From JANXQG01 sp037147235 (GTDB lineage Bacteria; Planctomycetota; Planctomycetia; Pirellulales; Thermoguttaceae): a stretch of DNA of 26,327 nucleotides. Position numbers and translations under genes: made by a program. The notes beneath the pieces were generated by a model. That model was not told where the DNA came from. It ran no database searches and was given only the letters and a program-made list of their open reading frames with translations. Positions 16,710 through 25,229 of this stretch are shown piece by piece. Where the stretch lies: assembly GCA_037147235.1 (NCBI GenBank), contig JBAWVO010000059.1, positions 1-26,327 on the forward strand, written 5' to 3'. Position 1 is the first letter of the stretch; every line of letters starts with the position of its first letter.

Positions 16710-19700
16710 ATGAGTATCGGCGAAACGACATACGATCGGATTAACGATTATTCGGCGGTCAAGATCAGCTTGGCCCGTCCCCACGATATCCGCAGTTGGT
16801 CGTTCGGCGAAGTGAAAAAGCCGGAAACGATCAATTATCGCACCTATCGCCCAGAGAAGGACGGCCTGTTTTGCGAACGGATCTTCGGGCCCGAGAAAGA
16901 TTGGGAGTGTTCCTGCGGCAAATACCGCGGAATGAAGTACAAGGGCATGATTTGCGACCGCTGCGGCGTGAAGATCACGCATAGCCGTGTGCGCCGCAAA
17001 CGCATGGGTCACATCGAACTGGCCGCGCCGATCGTCCACATCTGGTTTTTCAAGGCCATGCCCAGTCGCCTGGGTGCCTTGCTGGCCATGAAGACCACGA
17101 GCCTCGAGAAGATTATCTACTTTCAGGACTACGTCGTCACCCGCACCGGCGATACGCCGCTCAAGCTACAGCAGCTTCTCACCGAAGACGAGTACCGCGA
17201 AGTCCGCACTCAGTATGGTGAAGGATCCTTCGACGTCGACATGGGTGCCGAGGCCGTCCGCAAGTTGCTCATGGAATTGGACCTCGTCAAGCTTTCGCAA
17301 GACTTGCGGGTCGACTTGGCCGAGACTTCCTCGAAGCAGAAGAAGAAGGATCTGATCAACCGCCTGAAGATCGTTGAGGCCATTCGCGACAGCGACAACC
17401 GGCCCGAGTGGATGGTGATGGACGTCATCCCGGTCATTCCGCCCGACCTGCGTCCGTTGGTTCTTTTGGACTCGGGCAATTTCGCCACGAGCGACCTGAA
17501 CGATCTCTACCGCCGCATCATCAACCGTAACAATCGGTTGAAGAAGCTCGTGGACCTCAACGCCCCTGAAGTCATCATTCGCAACGAGAAGCGGATGCTG
17601 CAGCAGTCGGTCGATGCTTTGTTCGACAACAACCGCTGCAAGCGGCCGGTGCTCGGATCGAGCAACCGTCCGCTGAAGTCGCTCACGGACATGATCAAAG
17701 GCAAACAGGGTCGCTTCCGCGAGAACCTGTTGGGCAAGCGAGTTGACTATTCGGCACGTAGCGTGATTGTCGTCGGTCCGGCGCTGCGGCTGCATCAGTG
17801 CGGTTTGCCGAAGAAGATTGCCCTGGAACTGTATCAGCCGTTCATCATCCGCCGGCTCAAGGAGCTAGAGCATGCCGATACGATCAAGTCGGCCAAAAAG
17901 ATGTTGGAACGGAAGGACGAGGAGGTTTGGGATATTCTCGAAGAAGTGATTCAGAATCACCCGGTACTCCTGAATCGTGCCCCCACGCTGCACCGCATGG
18001 GTATCCAGGCATTCGAGCCAACCTTGGTGGAGGGCAACGCCATCAAGCTTCACCCGCTGGTCTGCAAAGGCTTCAACGCCGACTTTGACGGCGACCAAAT
18101 GGCCGTGCATCTGCCGCTTTCGATCGAGGCTCAGGTCGAGGCTCACACGCTGTTGATGTCCACGAACAACATCTTCAGCCCGGCCAGCGGCGCACCGATC
18201 ATCAGCCCTTCGCAGGACGTGGTGATGGGTTGCTACTACATGACCGCCTCGCTGCAGCAATGCAAGGGCGACGGCATGAAGTTCGCGTCGTTCGAGGAAG
18301 TGCAGCTTGCCTATTCGTTGGGCAAGGTGGTTACCCATGCGGCCATTGAGGTCCGCCTGGCCGAAAGCCGCTTCATCAAGACCGACCCTTCGGTCAAACC
18401 CGGCTCGCTCATCAAGACGACCGTTGGCCGCGTGGTGTTTAACTCATGGTTGCCCGACGGCATGCCGTTTTACAATATGCCGTTGCGGTCGAAGGATTTG
18501 GCGGAAGTGATTTCCGACTGCTACGAGATTCTCGGCCGGCGGAAGACGATCGACCTCTTGGACACGATCAACCGCATCGGCTTCCGGTCGAGCACGATCA
18601 GCGGCCTGAGCTTCGCTACCGACGACCTAATCACGCCGCCCAGCAAGCAGAAGATCATTCAGAACGCCGAAAAGAGCGTGGGCAAAATCCACAAGCTCTA
18701 CCAGCGCGGCATCATCACCGAGGGCGAGCGTTATAACCAGGTGTTGGACGCATGGACTCACGCTCGCGAACAGATCACCACGGAAATGATGGTCGAATTG
18801 GAGAATGACCGTCGCATCGCCACGCACGTCAACTACGTCAACCCGATCTACCTCATGGCGCACTCCGGTGCCCGCGGTGGCGTCGAGCAGATTCGCCAGT
18901 TGGCCGGCATGCGCGGTTTGATGGCCAAGCCGTCAGGCAAGATCATCGAGACGCCGATCAAGGCCAATTTCCGCGAAGGCTTGAGCGTGCTGGAATACTT
19001 CAGTTCGACGCACGGTGCTCGCAAAGGTTTGGCCGATACGGCGTTGAAGACGGCCGACTCGGGTTACCTCACGCGCAAGCTGGCCGACGTCGCTCAGAAC
19101 GTCGTCGTGACCCAGCACGATTGCGGCACCACGAACGGCATCACCAAGGGCGTGATCTACCGTGGCGAGAAGGTCGAGGTAAGTCTCAAGGACTCGATCC
19201 GTGGCCGCGTCAGCCGTTCAAATATCGTCAATCCGATCACGGACGAAGTGATCGTCAAGGAAAACGACCTGATCACGGTCGAGGTTGCACGCCGCATCGA
19301 GCAGATGGGTTTGGAGAAGATCCAGGTCCGTAGTCCGATGACCTGTGATGCCTCGCTGGGTATCTGTGCCTTGTGCTACGGCATGGACCTTTCCACCGGC
19401 TCGCTGGTGGAAGAAGGCATGGCGGTGGGCATTATCGCCGCCCAGAGCATCGGCGAACCGGGTACGCAGTTGACGATGCGTACTTTCCACATCGGTGGAA
19501 CGGCCGCTCGCCACGTCGAAGAGAGCGAGATCAAAGCCAAGAAGCAAGGCGTGGTCAAGTTCACCCGCATGAAGGTCGTCCGCAACGACGCGGGACAGCA
19601 TGTCGTGCTCACCCGCAACGGCGAGATCCTCATCTTGGATCAGAAGGGCCGCGAACTAGAGAAGTACGAAGTGCCCGCCGGCGCCAACTTGGCGGTCAGC

Positions 19701-21101
19701 GAGAACCAGGAAGTCAATCCCGGCGATATCCTATGCCAGTGGGATCCACACGCTATTCCCATTCTCGCCGAAGTCAGCGGAAAGGTCCGTTTTGAAGACA
19801 TCGTCGAAGGCGAAACCATGCGAGCGGAGAAGGATCCTAGCGGTCACGAACGCAAGCTTATCACGGAACACAAGGGCGATCTGCACCCGCAGATCATCAT
19901 TGAGGACGAGGCAGGTAAAATACTCGACTTCTACTACTTGCCGGAAAAGGCCCACATTGAAGTCACGGAAGGCAATCTGCTCTCGGCGGGTACGCTGCTT
20001 GCAAAAACGCCCCGCGAAGTGGCTGGTACCCAGGACATCACCGGCGGTCTGCCTCGCGTGACGGAAATCTTCGAGGCGCGTAAGCCGAAGGATCCGGCCG
20101 TGATCGCCGAGATTGACGGTACGGTAGAACTACTGGGCGAGAAGCGTCGCGGCAAGCGGACGATCGTCGTCCACAGCGAAAGCGGCATCGAGCGCGAGCA
20201 CCTCGTCTCGCACGGCAAGCACTTGCGCGTACACGCGGGCAGCTTCGTCCGCGCCGGCGAGGCGTTGGTTGACGGGCCGCTGGTTCCCCACGACATCCTC
20301 CGCATCTCGGGCGAGGAAGCCGTGCAAGATTACCTCACCCGCGAGATCCAAAACGTCTACCGCAGCCAGCGCGTGGAAATCAACGACAAGCACATCGAGA
20401 TTATTGTCTCGCAGATGCTTCGGAAGGTTCGCGTGGAGAGCTTCGGCGACACGACTCTTTTGCCCGGCTCGGTCATGGATGTTTTCGAGTTCCGTGCCGT
20501 GAATGAGGAATTGGCCAAGTGCCTGAAGATCTCGCACAAGGGCGATAGCGATTTTGCCGAGGGAACAATCGTGCCGATCGTAACCTTGAATCAGACAAAT
20601 GCCCAGATCGAGGCCCTGGGCGGTACACCGGCCAAGGGCGTCAAGCCCAAGGTAGCCACTGCCAGTAGGCAGCTACTAGGCATCACCAAGGCCTCGGTGC
20701 AAAGTTCCAGCTTCATCTCGGCCGCCAGCTTCCAGGAAACCACGAAGGTACTCACGGAAGCCGCCTTGGCGGGCAAGATCGACCGCCTCGTCGGCCTGAA
20801 GGAGAACGTGATCCTTGGACACCTCATCCCGGCCGGCACAGGATTCCGCACCTATCAGGAATCGGAAGTCCGCATCCGTCCGAACGCCCTGGAAGGCTTG
20901 GGACCGGAAAAAGAAGACATCCTTGCTCGTCATTTCCCATTATTGGAAGGTGCTGGAAGAGCCGATCCTGCCAAAGATGGCGGCGGTCGTACTCAGGCCG
21001 GCCCCAGTCCCTTGGACGCGCTGTTTCAGCATGTTGGGGCTTCCGACGATGACGATAGTGAAAAAGAGGAAATGGGTGGCGAGAAGGTTGACGAAGAGTA
21101 A
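16710..21101 (+). CDS. rpoC: DNA-directed RNA polymerase subunit beta', 1463 aa
   Basis: Catalytic core subunit. The N-terminal zinc ribbon has Cys 67, 69, 82 and 85 (CSCGKYRG...ICDRCG). The catalytic Mg site is NADFDGDQM with the Asp triad at 458, 460 and 462. The second zinc site is formed by DCGTTNG and CDASLGICALC. Also seen: the bridge/trigger region (HSGARGGVEQIRQLAGMRGL, then QSIGEPGTQLTMRTFHIGG) and the C-terminal ITGGLPRVTEIFEARKPKD and GVKPKVATASRQLLGITKAS. The tail ends in a ~35-residue acidic, Gly-rich extension (DDDDSEKEEMGGEKVDEE). ATG 16710 has TAGGAGG 7 bases upstream, the clearest ribosome-binding site in the operon. Confidence 0.98.
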   Translation: MSIGETTYDRINDYSAVKISLARPHDIRSWSFGEVKKPETINYRTYRPEKDGLFCERIFGPEKDWECSCGKYRGMKYKGMICDRCGVKITHSRVRRKRMGHIELAAPIVHIWFFKAMPSRLGALLAMKTTSLEKIIYFQDYVVTRTGDTPLKLQQLLTEDEYREVRTQYGEGSFDVDMGAEAVRKLLMELDLVKLSQDLRVDLAETSSKQKKKDLINRLKIVEAIRDSDNRPEWMVMDVIPVIPPDLRPLVLLDSGNFATSDLNDLYRRIINRNNRLKKLVDLNAPEVIIRNEKRMLQQSVDALFDNNRCKRPVLGSSNRPLKSLTDMIKGKQGRFRENLLGKRVDYSARSVIVVGPALRLHQCGLPKKIALELYQPFIIRRLKELEHADTIKSAKKMLERKDEEVWDILEEVIQNHPVLLNRAPTLHRMGIQAFEPTLVEGNAIKLHPLVCKGFNADFDGDQMAVHLPLSIEAQVEAHTLLMSTNNIFSPASGAPIISPSQDVVMGCYYMTASLQQCKGDGMKFASFEEVQLAYSLGKVVTHAAIEVRLAESRFIKTDPSVKPGSLIKTTVGRVVFNSWLPDGMPFYNMPLRSKDLAEVISDCYEILGRRKTIDLLDTINRIGFRSSTISGLSFATDDLITPPSKQKIIQNAEKSVGKIHKLYQRGIITEGERYNQVLDAWTHAREQITTEMMVELENDRRIATHVNYVNPIYLMAHSGARGGVEQIRQLAGMRGLMAKPSGKIIETPIKANFREGLSVLEYFSSTHGARKGLADTALKTADSGYLTRKLADVAQNVVVTQHDCGTTNGITKGVIYRGEKVEVSLKDSIRGRVSRSNIVNPITDEVIVKENDLITVEVARRIEQMGLEKIQVRSPMTCDASLGICALCYGMDLSTGSLVEEGMAVGIIAAQSIGEPGTQLTMRTFHIGGTAARHVEESEIKAKKQGVVKFTRMKVVRNDAGQHVVLTRNGEILILDQKGRELEKYEVPAGANLAVSENQEVNPGDILCQWDPHAIPILAEVSGKVRFEDIVEGETMRAEKDPSGHERKLITEHKGDLHPQIIIEDEAGKILDFYYLPEKAHIEVTEGNLLSAGTLLAKTPREVAGTQDITGGLPRVTEIFEARKPKDPAVIAEIDGTVELLGEKRRGKRTIVVHSESGIEREHLVSHGKHLRVHAGSFVRAGEALVDGPLVPHDILRISGEEAVQDYLTREIQNVYRSQRVEINDKHIEIIVSQMLRKVRVESFGDTTLLPGSVMDVFEFRAVNEELAKCLKISHKGDSDFAEGTIVPIVTLNQTNAQIEALGGTPAKGVKPKVATASRQLLGITKASVQSSSFISAASFQETTKVLTEAALAGKIDRLVGLKENVILGHLIPAGTGFRTYQESEVRIRPNALEGLGPEKEDILARHFPLLEGAGRADPAKDGGGRTQAGPSPLDALFQHVGASDDDDSEKEEMGGEKVDEE

Positions 21102-21197
21102 ATTGTCCGAAGCAACGCCCCCATCCCGGGTGGTTGATTAGACTTAAATTTGTCCTGCCCCCCGTTGACAGGCCATAAAAAAACAACACAATGAAGG

Positions 21198-21220
21198 ATT
21201 CTCGTCTTTTTGGCGAGAAT
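21198..21220 (+). other. Small hairpin upstream of rpsL
   Basis: ATTCTCG (21198-21204) and CGAGAAT (21214-21220) form a perfect 7-bp stem, ending 25 bases before the rpsL ATG. The rest of the rpoC-rpsL spacer shows no heptamer repeat and no clear terminator. Could be a translational control element; weak evidence. Confidence 0.35.
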
Positions 21221-21245
21221 GCGATCCGAACCCATCGAGTATTTC

Positions 21246-21620
21246 ATGCCGACAATCAACCAACTAGTTCGAAAGAAGCGCACCGTCCAGCGACGGTACA
21301 GCAAAGCACCTGTGCTGGAGCAGTGTCCGCAGAAGCGCGGCGTTTGCCTACAGGTCAAAACGATGACTCCCAAGAAGCCAAACTCGGCTTTGCGGAAGAT
21401 CACCCGTGTACGGCTTTCCAACGGCAAGGAAGTCACCGTGTACATTCCGGGTGAAGGCCACAGCCTTCAGGAACACTCGATCGTGTTGATCCGCGGTGGT
21501 CGTGTTCGTGATTTACCCGGCGTTCGTTACCAAGTCGTCCGCGGTGCTCTCGATACTCTGGGTGTCGAAGGCCGCAAGCAGTCCCGCAGCCGTTACGGCG
21601 CGAAAAAGTCAAGCAAGTAG
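21246..21620 (+). CDS. rpsL: 30S ribosomal protein S12, 124 aa
   Basis: Decoding-centre protein. Begins MPTINQLVRKKR and contains KTMTPKKPNSALRKITRVRL (the streptomycin-site Lys is present, i.e. the sensitive form), YIPGEGHSLQEHSIVLIRGG, and RVRDLPGVRYQVVRGALD, which holds the Asp that is beta-methylthiolated in many bacteria. Normal length. ATG 21246 is chosen from the universal start of S12, although the ribosome-binding site is weak; the frame extends 12 codons further up. Confidence 0.98.
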   Translation: MPTINQLVRKKRTVQRRYSKAPVLEQCPQKRGVCLQVKTMTPKKPNSALRKITRVRLSNGKEVTVYIPGEGHSLQEHSIVLIRGGRVRDLPGVRYQVVRGALDTLGVEGRKQSRSRYGAKKSSK

Positions 21621-21626
21621 AGGGAC

Positions 21627-21698
21627 TGGGGTTGGGGGCTTGGGACTAGAAAAAAATTATCCCGCCCGCTTGCCCCGTTTCCCTAACCCCTAACCCCC
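21627..21698. repeat. G-rich/C-rich heptamer inverted repeat, rpsL-rpsG spacer
   Basis: Arm 1 (21627-21644) reads TGGGGTTGGGGGCTTGGG; arm 2 (21681-21698) reads CCCTAACCCCTAACCCCC. The reverse complement of arm 2 is GGGGTTA-type heptamers that pair with arm 1 with few mismatches. It ends about 11 bases before the rpsG ATG. Confidence 0.7.
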
Positions 21699-21708
21699 TT
21701 CATTTATC

Positions 21709-22179
21709 ATGGGTCGAATTACTGCCAGTCGAAAAATGCTTACCGGAGATCCGAAGTTCGGGTCACTCTTGGCCAGTAAGTTTATTAATTGCATGATGTG
21801 GAGCGGTAAAAAGAGTAACGCTCAGCGGGTCTTTTATGGCGCGTTGGACATCATCCACGACAAGCTCAAAGATGCCGAGCCGATCGAGGTATTCACGCAG
21901 GCCCTCGAGAACGTCAAGCCAAACATCGAGGTTCGCTCGAAGCGAGTTGGTGGTGCCTCGTATCAAGTGCCGATGCAGGTCAATCGCATCCGCCAGCAGT
22001 CGTTGGCTATCCGTTGGATTCTGGGTGCCTGTCGTGAAAAGAAAGGCCGGCCCATGCACGAGAAGCTGGCCGGAGAACTTCTCCAAGCCTACAAGCGCGA
22101 AGGTGTTGCCTATACCAAGCGCGAAAACGTCCACCGCATGGCCGACGCCAATAAGGCATTCGCCCACTTCGCTTGGTAG
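21709..22179 (+). CDS. rpsG: 30S ribosomal protein S7, 156 aa
   Basis: Primary 16S rRNA binder that nucleates the small-subunit head; in E. coli it also represses its own mRNA. Motifs: GDPKFGSLLASKFINCMMW, then GKKSNAQRVFYGALDII, and NVKPNIEVRSKRVGGASYQVP, ending NVHRMADANKAFAHFAW. Normal length. No Shine-Dalgarno is visible before ATG 21709 (upstream CCCCCTTCATTTATC). The rpsL-rpsG spacer, the S7 regulatory site in E. coli, here holds an inverted heptamer repeat. fusA does not follow. Confidence 0.98.
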   Translation: MGRITASRKMLTGDPKFGSLLASKFINCMMWSGKKSNAQRVFYGALDIIHDKLKDAEPIEVFTQALENVKPNIEVRSKRVGGASYQVPMQVNRIRQQSLAIRWILGACREKKGRPMHEKLAGELLQAYKREGVAYTKRENVHRMADANKAFAHFAW

Positions 22180-22185
22180 GGTGAA

Positions 22186-22317
22186 GTTAGGAGTTAGGAG
22201 TTGGAAGTTAGGAGTTAGAATTGAGATTTTGACTTCTCACGCGTTCATTCTGGCCTCTAGCTCTTGACGCCCCCATAACTTCTAACTCCTAACTCCCAAC
22301 TTCCAACTCCTAACTCC
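22186..22317. repeat. Heptamer inverted repeat with matching variants, rpsG-leuB spacer
   Basis: Arm 1 (22186-22220) is built of GGAGTTA-type heptamers; arm 2 (22280-22317) is its inverse. Read in the same direction, both carry the order GGAGTTA, GGAGTTG, GAAGTT(A/G), GGAGTTA, GAA; arm 2 has one additional heptamer. Arm 2 ends 3 bases before the leuB ATG. Confidence 0.9.
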
Positions 22318-22320
22318 ATC

Positions 22321-23391
22321 ATGAGCAGTAACGACATTCTTCGTGTCGCCGTAGTAGGCGGCGACGGGACCGGTCCGGAAGTCACCGCCGAAGCCGTCAA
22401 AGTGTTCAAGGCCGTCGCAGCCTTGGAAGGCATTCGCTACGAACTCAAGGATTTTGATCTCGGTGGAGCACGTTTCCTTCGCACCGGCGAGATCCTGCCC
22501 GAGGACGTCGTCAACGAACTGGCTACCTTCAAGGCCATTCTTTTGGGTGCCGTTGGCCATCCCGACGTCGCCCCCGGCGTTCTGGAAAAAGGCCTGCTTC
22601 TGGCCCTGCGTTTCCGCTTTGACCAGTACATCAATCTCCGGCCCGTCAAGCTTTTTCCCGGCGTAGAAACCCCGCTGGCCGGTAAGGGGCCTGGTGATAT
22701 TGATTTTGTTGTCGTCCGCGAAAATACCGAAGACATGTACGCCGGCGTCGGTGGCTGGCTGAAGAAGGGTACGCCCGACGAAGTCGCTACGCAGACGGCC
22801 ATCTACACCCGCAAGGGCTGCGAGCGATGCATCCGCTGGGCTTTCGAGTTCACCCGTAAACGCAATCAGAAGAAACAGCTTACGCTCGTGGCCAAAACCA
22901 ACGTGTTGACTTTCGGCCACGACCTTTGGTGGCGCACCTTCCAGGAAGTGGCCAAGGAGTATCCTGACATCAAGGCCGACTACAATCATGTCGACGCCTG
23001 CTGCATGTGGATGGTGAAGAACCCCGAATACTACGATGTGATTGTTACCACGAACATGTTCGGCGACATCATCACCGACCTGGCCGGCATTCTGCAAGGC
23101 GGCATGGGCGTGGCCGCCGGTGGCAACATCAATCCCGATCCCGGCGGGGTGAGCATGTTTGAGCCGATGGGCGGCAGCGCGCCGAAGTACACCGGCATGA
23201 ATGTCATCAACCCCATTGCCGCCATCGCCGCCGCCGGCATGCTCCTCGAGCATAGCGGCTATCCCCAGGCCGGCCAACGGGTAATGAAGGCCGTGCAGTC
23301 GGTCACCGGCACGAAGATGAAGAGCCAAGCCGCCGGCAAGATGGGCCACGGCACCATGGAAATTGGCGATCTGGTCTGCAAAGCTCTGTGA
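22321..23391 (+). CDS. leuB: 3-isopropylmalate dehydrogenase-like beta-decarboxylating dehydrogenase, 356 aa
   Basis: NAD(P)-dependent metal enzyme that oxidises and decarboxylates a 2-R-malate; most likely 3-isopropylmalate in leucine synthesis. Family motifs: VVGGDGTGPEV (11-21), ALRFRFDQYINLRPVKLFPG with the substrate-binding Arg residues (95-114), VVRENTEDMYAGVGG (131-145), catalytic Lys 192 in AKTNVL, metal ligands in HVDACCMWM (Asp 225) and NMFGDIITDLAG (Asp 249, 253), and the nucleotide loop GGSAPKYTGMNVINP (284-298). RENTED is more isocitrate/tartrate dehydrogenase-like than classical LeuB, so specificity is uncertain. It sits where fusA often does. No Shine-Dalgarno; an inverted heptamer arm ends three bases before the ATG. 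Confidence 0.8.
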   Translation: MSSNDILRVAVVGGDGTGPEVTAEAVKVFKAVAALEGIRYELKDFDLGGARFLRTGEILPEDVVNELATFKAILLGAVGHPDVAPGVLEKGLLLALRFRFDQYINLRPVKLFPGVETPLAGKGPGDIDFVVVRENTEDMYAGVGGWLKKGTPDEVATQTAIYTRKGCERCIRWAFEFTRKRNQKKQLTLVAKTNVLTFGHDLWWRTFQEVAKEYPDIKADYNHVDACCMWMVKNPEYYDVIVTTNMFGDIITDLAGILQGGMGVAAGGNINPDPGGVSMFEPMGGSAPKYTGMNVINPIAAIAAAGMLLEHSGYPQAGQRVMKAVQSVTGTKMKSQAAGKMGHGTMEIGDLVCKAL

Positions 23392-23405
23392 GATATTGGA
23401 TCTGC

Positions 23406-23449
23406 CGGCCATTAGCGACCAAGGGATTCTGTCCCTAGCTTCTTGGCCG
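23406..23449. terminator. Possible bidirectional terminator after the leuB-like gene
   Basis: Between the convergent leuB-like and ATPase genes, AGGGA/TCCCT pair around TTCTG, with CGGCC/GGCCG as an outer stem around an internal loop. No T-run follows, so the call is weak. Confidence 0.3.
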
Positions 23450-23461
23450 TAGGAGTTCGAC

Positions 23462-24931
23462 TCAATTGAGGTCGCGTGTCAAATCGTTCAAATCTTGCGG
23501 GATAATATCGTGGCCGGCCAGGATTGCTCTTTGCTCTGCATCCAGCACGGGTGCAATGCCCATGTATTGTTGTGTCCACCCTTGATACTGTGGCATCGTT
23601 TGCAGAAAACGGCCAACATGCTTCTTAAAGTTATTCACATCCGAAAGCAATTTTTTGGGAGATCGCTTGCATGAGCCAAAGCGGATGGCCTGTTCCGACT
23701 CGTTGACGGCCACCAGATCAATCTCCGTGTCGGACCTATCCCAGAATTTTTGAACTCGATGGGTAATCGGAAAATCTCCAATCCCCCTGCGGCTACGCTC
23801 TTCGTAGAGTTGGCCAACGAGTTTCTCCAAGGCTCCTCCCTCGACATCCGCTAGGCGCTGATCGGCTTCTTCAATCAGGTCGCCAAGAGGGCGAAACGCT
23901 ATTGCGGATACCGGATTTGCCAAAGCCGCAAGCCAAGAGCGGAGAAAATTATCGGTCACGTAATAGCGGCTTCGCTTCGCTTCAGGCTTGGCGAACACCG
24001 GCAGCTTTCGCTCAATCAGTTGGAATCGTTCGATCAGTACCTTGAGGTAGCCGCCAATTTGAGTATCAGGACTCCCACTGACCTCTCGAATCGCCCGCAC
24101 GAGTTCGTTGTGCATCCGTCCCGGGTTGCGAGCCACGAATTTCAGGACGACGTCATACCGACCGCGCAGTTCACGAAGGAACCAATTCTCGGCCTCGGAT
24201 CGAAGGGGCGATGAACTTTCAAAGAAAATGCGGCGCAGCAGAAGCTTGCGCTCGGCGGAAAGCACTTGCTGCTCGTAGCAGTCCCGGTAAAACTTGGGCA
24301 CTCCTTCAAAAAGGCTCCAGAGGAACAGCAGTCGTTCGGGGGTCGGAGCGGCATGATCTTGAAGGATCAATAGGATTGAGCCGATGTCGAGATGCGTGAG
24401 ATCAAGGGTGTCGGTAACTCGGTTGTAGAGCGGTGCGGTGCGATCTTCGAGCAACGCCATCATCTCGGTATGGACCGAACCAAGGACGATCAACCCTCCT
24501 CGCACTTGCTCGGACTTGGCAGCCAACCGATCCACACCCGCCTGCAAGTACGAGCAAAACTCTTCGTAACCTTTGCGGTTGAAGTATTGGAACTCGTCCA
24601 GAACGAGGATATACCCTCCTTCAGCCATCGTCTCCAGCAACTTCGCAAGTTGAAGAAGGTTGTTGGGTCGAGGATATCGATCGAAAGGCACTTGGAATGT
24701 TTCCAATGCGTCATTCACTGCCGAGAGAACACCCGCTGGCTCGGAATCAGGTATTTGCAGGTAGAAAACCGGTTGCTTGCTGCCGATTTCCCGAATCGCT
24801 TCCTGAATGAGCGCCGTTTTACCGATTCGACGGCGACCGGTAACTTTGGCGAAAAACCAGCGTTCGCGGTCGAGCATCCGCTCGAAGTTCGCAAGTTGCT
24901 CCCCACGACCGTAGAATTTCCAGTCCGCCAT
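23462..24931 (-). CDS. AAA ATPase with C-terminal DUF234-like domain, 489 aa
   Basis: Looks like the archaeal-type ATPase family (P-loop ATPase plus DUF234). The N-terminus WKFYGRGEQLANFERML is typical. Walker A is GRRRIGKT (32-39); Walker B is GYILVLDEFQ (106-115); the sensor-like strand is GGLIVLGSVHTEMM. A winged-helix segment follows (about 270-330: GRMHNELVRAIREVSGS...IGGYLKVLIERFQLIERK). The C-terminal PD-(D/E)xK-like region (about 400-450) has TEIDLVAVN and FGSCKRS; the usual Glu of the ECK motif is Ser, so nuclease activity is doubtful. Biological role is unknown. ATG 24931 gives the typical family N-terminus; the longer frame to 24979 would translate the operator-like repeats. Convergent with leuB. 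Confidence 0.82.
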   Translation of the reverse strand: MADWKFYGRGEQLANFERMLDRERWFFAKVTGRRRIGKTALIQEAIREIGSKQPVFYLQIPDSEPAGVLSAVNDALETFQVPFDRYPRPNNLLQLAKLLETMAEGGYILVLDEFQYFNRKGYEEFCSYLQAGVDRLAAKSEQVRGGLIVLGSVHTEMMALLEDRTAPLYNRVTDTLDLTHLDIGSILLILQDHAAPTPERLLFLWSLFEGVPKFYRDCYEQQVLSAERKLLLRRIFFESSSPLRSEAENWFLRELRGRYDVVLKFVARNPGRMHNELVRAIREVSGSPDTQIGGYLKVLIERFQLIERKLPVFAKPEAKRSRYYVTDNFLRSWLAALANPVSAIAFRPLGDLIEEADQRLADVEGGALEKLVGQLYEERSRRGIGDFPITHRVQKFWDRSDTEIDLVAVNESEQAIRFGSCKRSPKKLLSDVNNFKKHVGRFLQTMPQYQGWTQQYMGIAPVLDAEQRAILAGHDIIPQDLNDLTRDLN

Positions 24932-24939
24932 GTTGTTCC

Positions 24940-24986
24940 AATAAGATAAAGCCACTTTACCTAAATAAGATAAAGCCATCTTACCT
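24940..24986 (-). repeat. Tandem operator-like direct repeat upstream of the ATPase
   Basis: Two 23-base units (24940-24962 and 24964-24986) match at 21 of 23 positions, 24 bases apart. The promoter-proximal unit contains the palindrome TAAGAT-GGCTTT-ATCTTA on the minus strand; the second has TAAAGT in the left half. The arrangement resembles a tandem repressor site. Confidence 0.7.
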
Positions 24987-25006
24987 TAAATAGACAGGTA
25001 CTGCAA
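24978..25006 (-). promoter_or_regulatory. Putative promoter of the ATPase gene
   Basis: On the minus strand TTGCAG (25006-25001) and TAAGAT (24983-24978) are 17 bases apart. The -10 lies inside the upstream operator-like repeat, leaving a ~40-base leader before the ATG at 24931. Confidence 0.4.
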
Positions 25007-25030
25007 GTGACGCTTGTTGCGGCCGTTTAT

Positions 25031-25143
25031 TGTGGCCGGCCTCCGGTGTTGTGGCCGGTCTCTGACCGAGCTGATGTGGCCGGTCTCCGACCGAGCCACA
25101 CGACCGACCGAAGGTCTCCCTTTCGCCGGGGAGACCTTCGGTC
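25031..25143. repeat. GTGGCCGG-repeat cluster with a perfect 15-bp hairpin
   Basis: Three spaced copies of TGTGGCCGG (from 25031, 25050 and 25075), the last two followed by TCTC/TCCGACCGAGC. Then GACCGAAGGTCTCCC (25106-25120) pairs perfectly with 25129-25143 around a short loop. No coding frame is supported. Similar GGTCTCCGACC words recur in planctomycete intergenic DNA, from memory. Confidence 0.7.
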
Positions 25144-25229
25144 AGTTGTTTCGGCGGGGTCGGGAGACCCGCGCCGAACAGGGACACGCGCCGACATAGA
25201 TTTCCCCGTCCCGGAGAGACGAATGAAAA

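Noticed and set aside
21150..21190. Possible terminator after rpoC (CCTG...CAGG hairpin followed by AAAAAAA)
   Set aside because: The stem is about 4 bp and the homopolymer is A, not T, on the coding strand; on the opposite strand there is no gene to terminate.
22282..23412. 376-codon minus-strand frame opposite the leuB-like gene
   Set aside because: Antisense to a gene with clear catalytic motifs; its ends read through the heptamer repeats, so it is a shadow.
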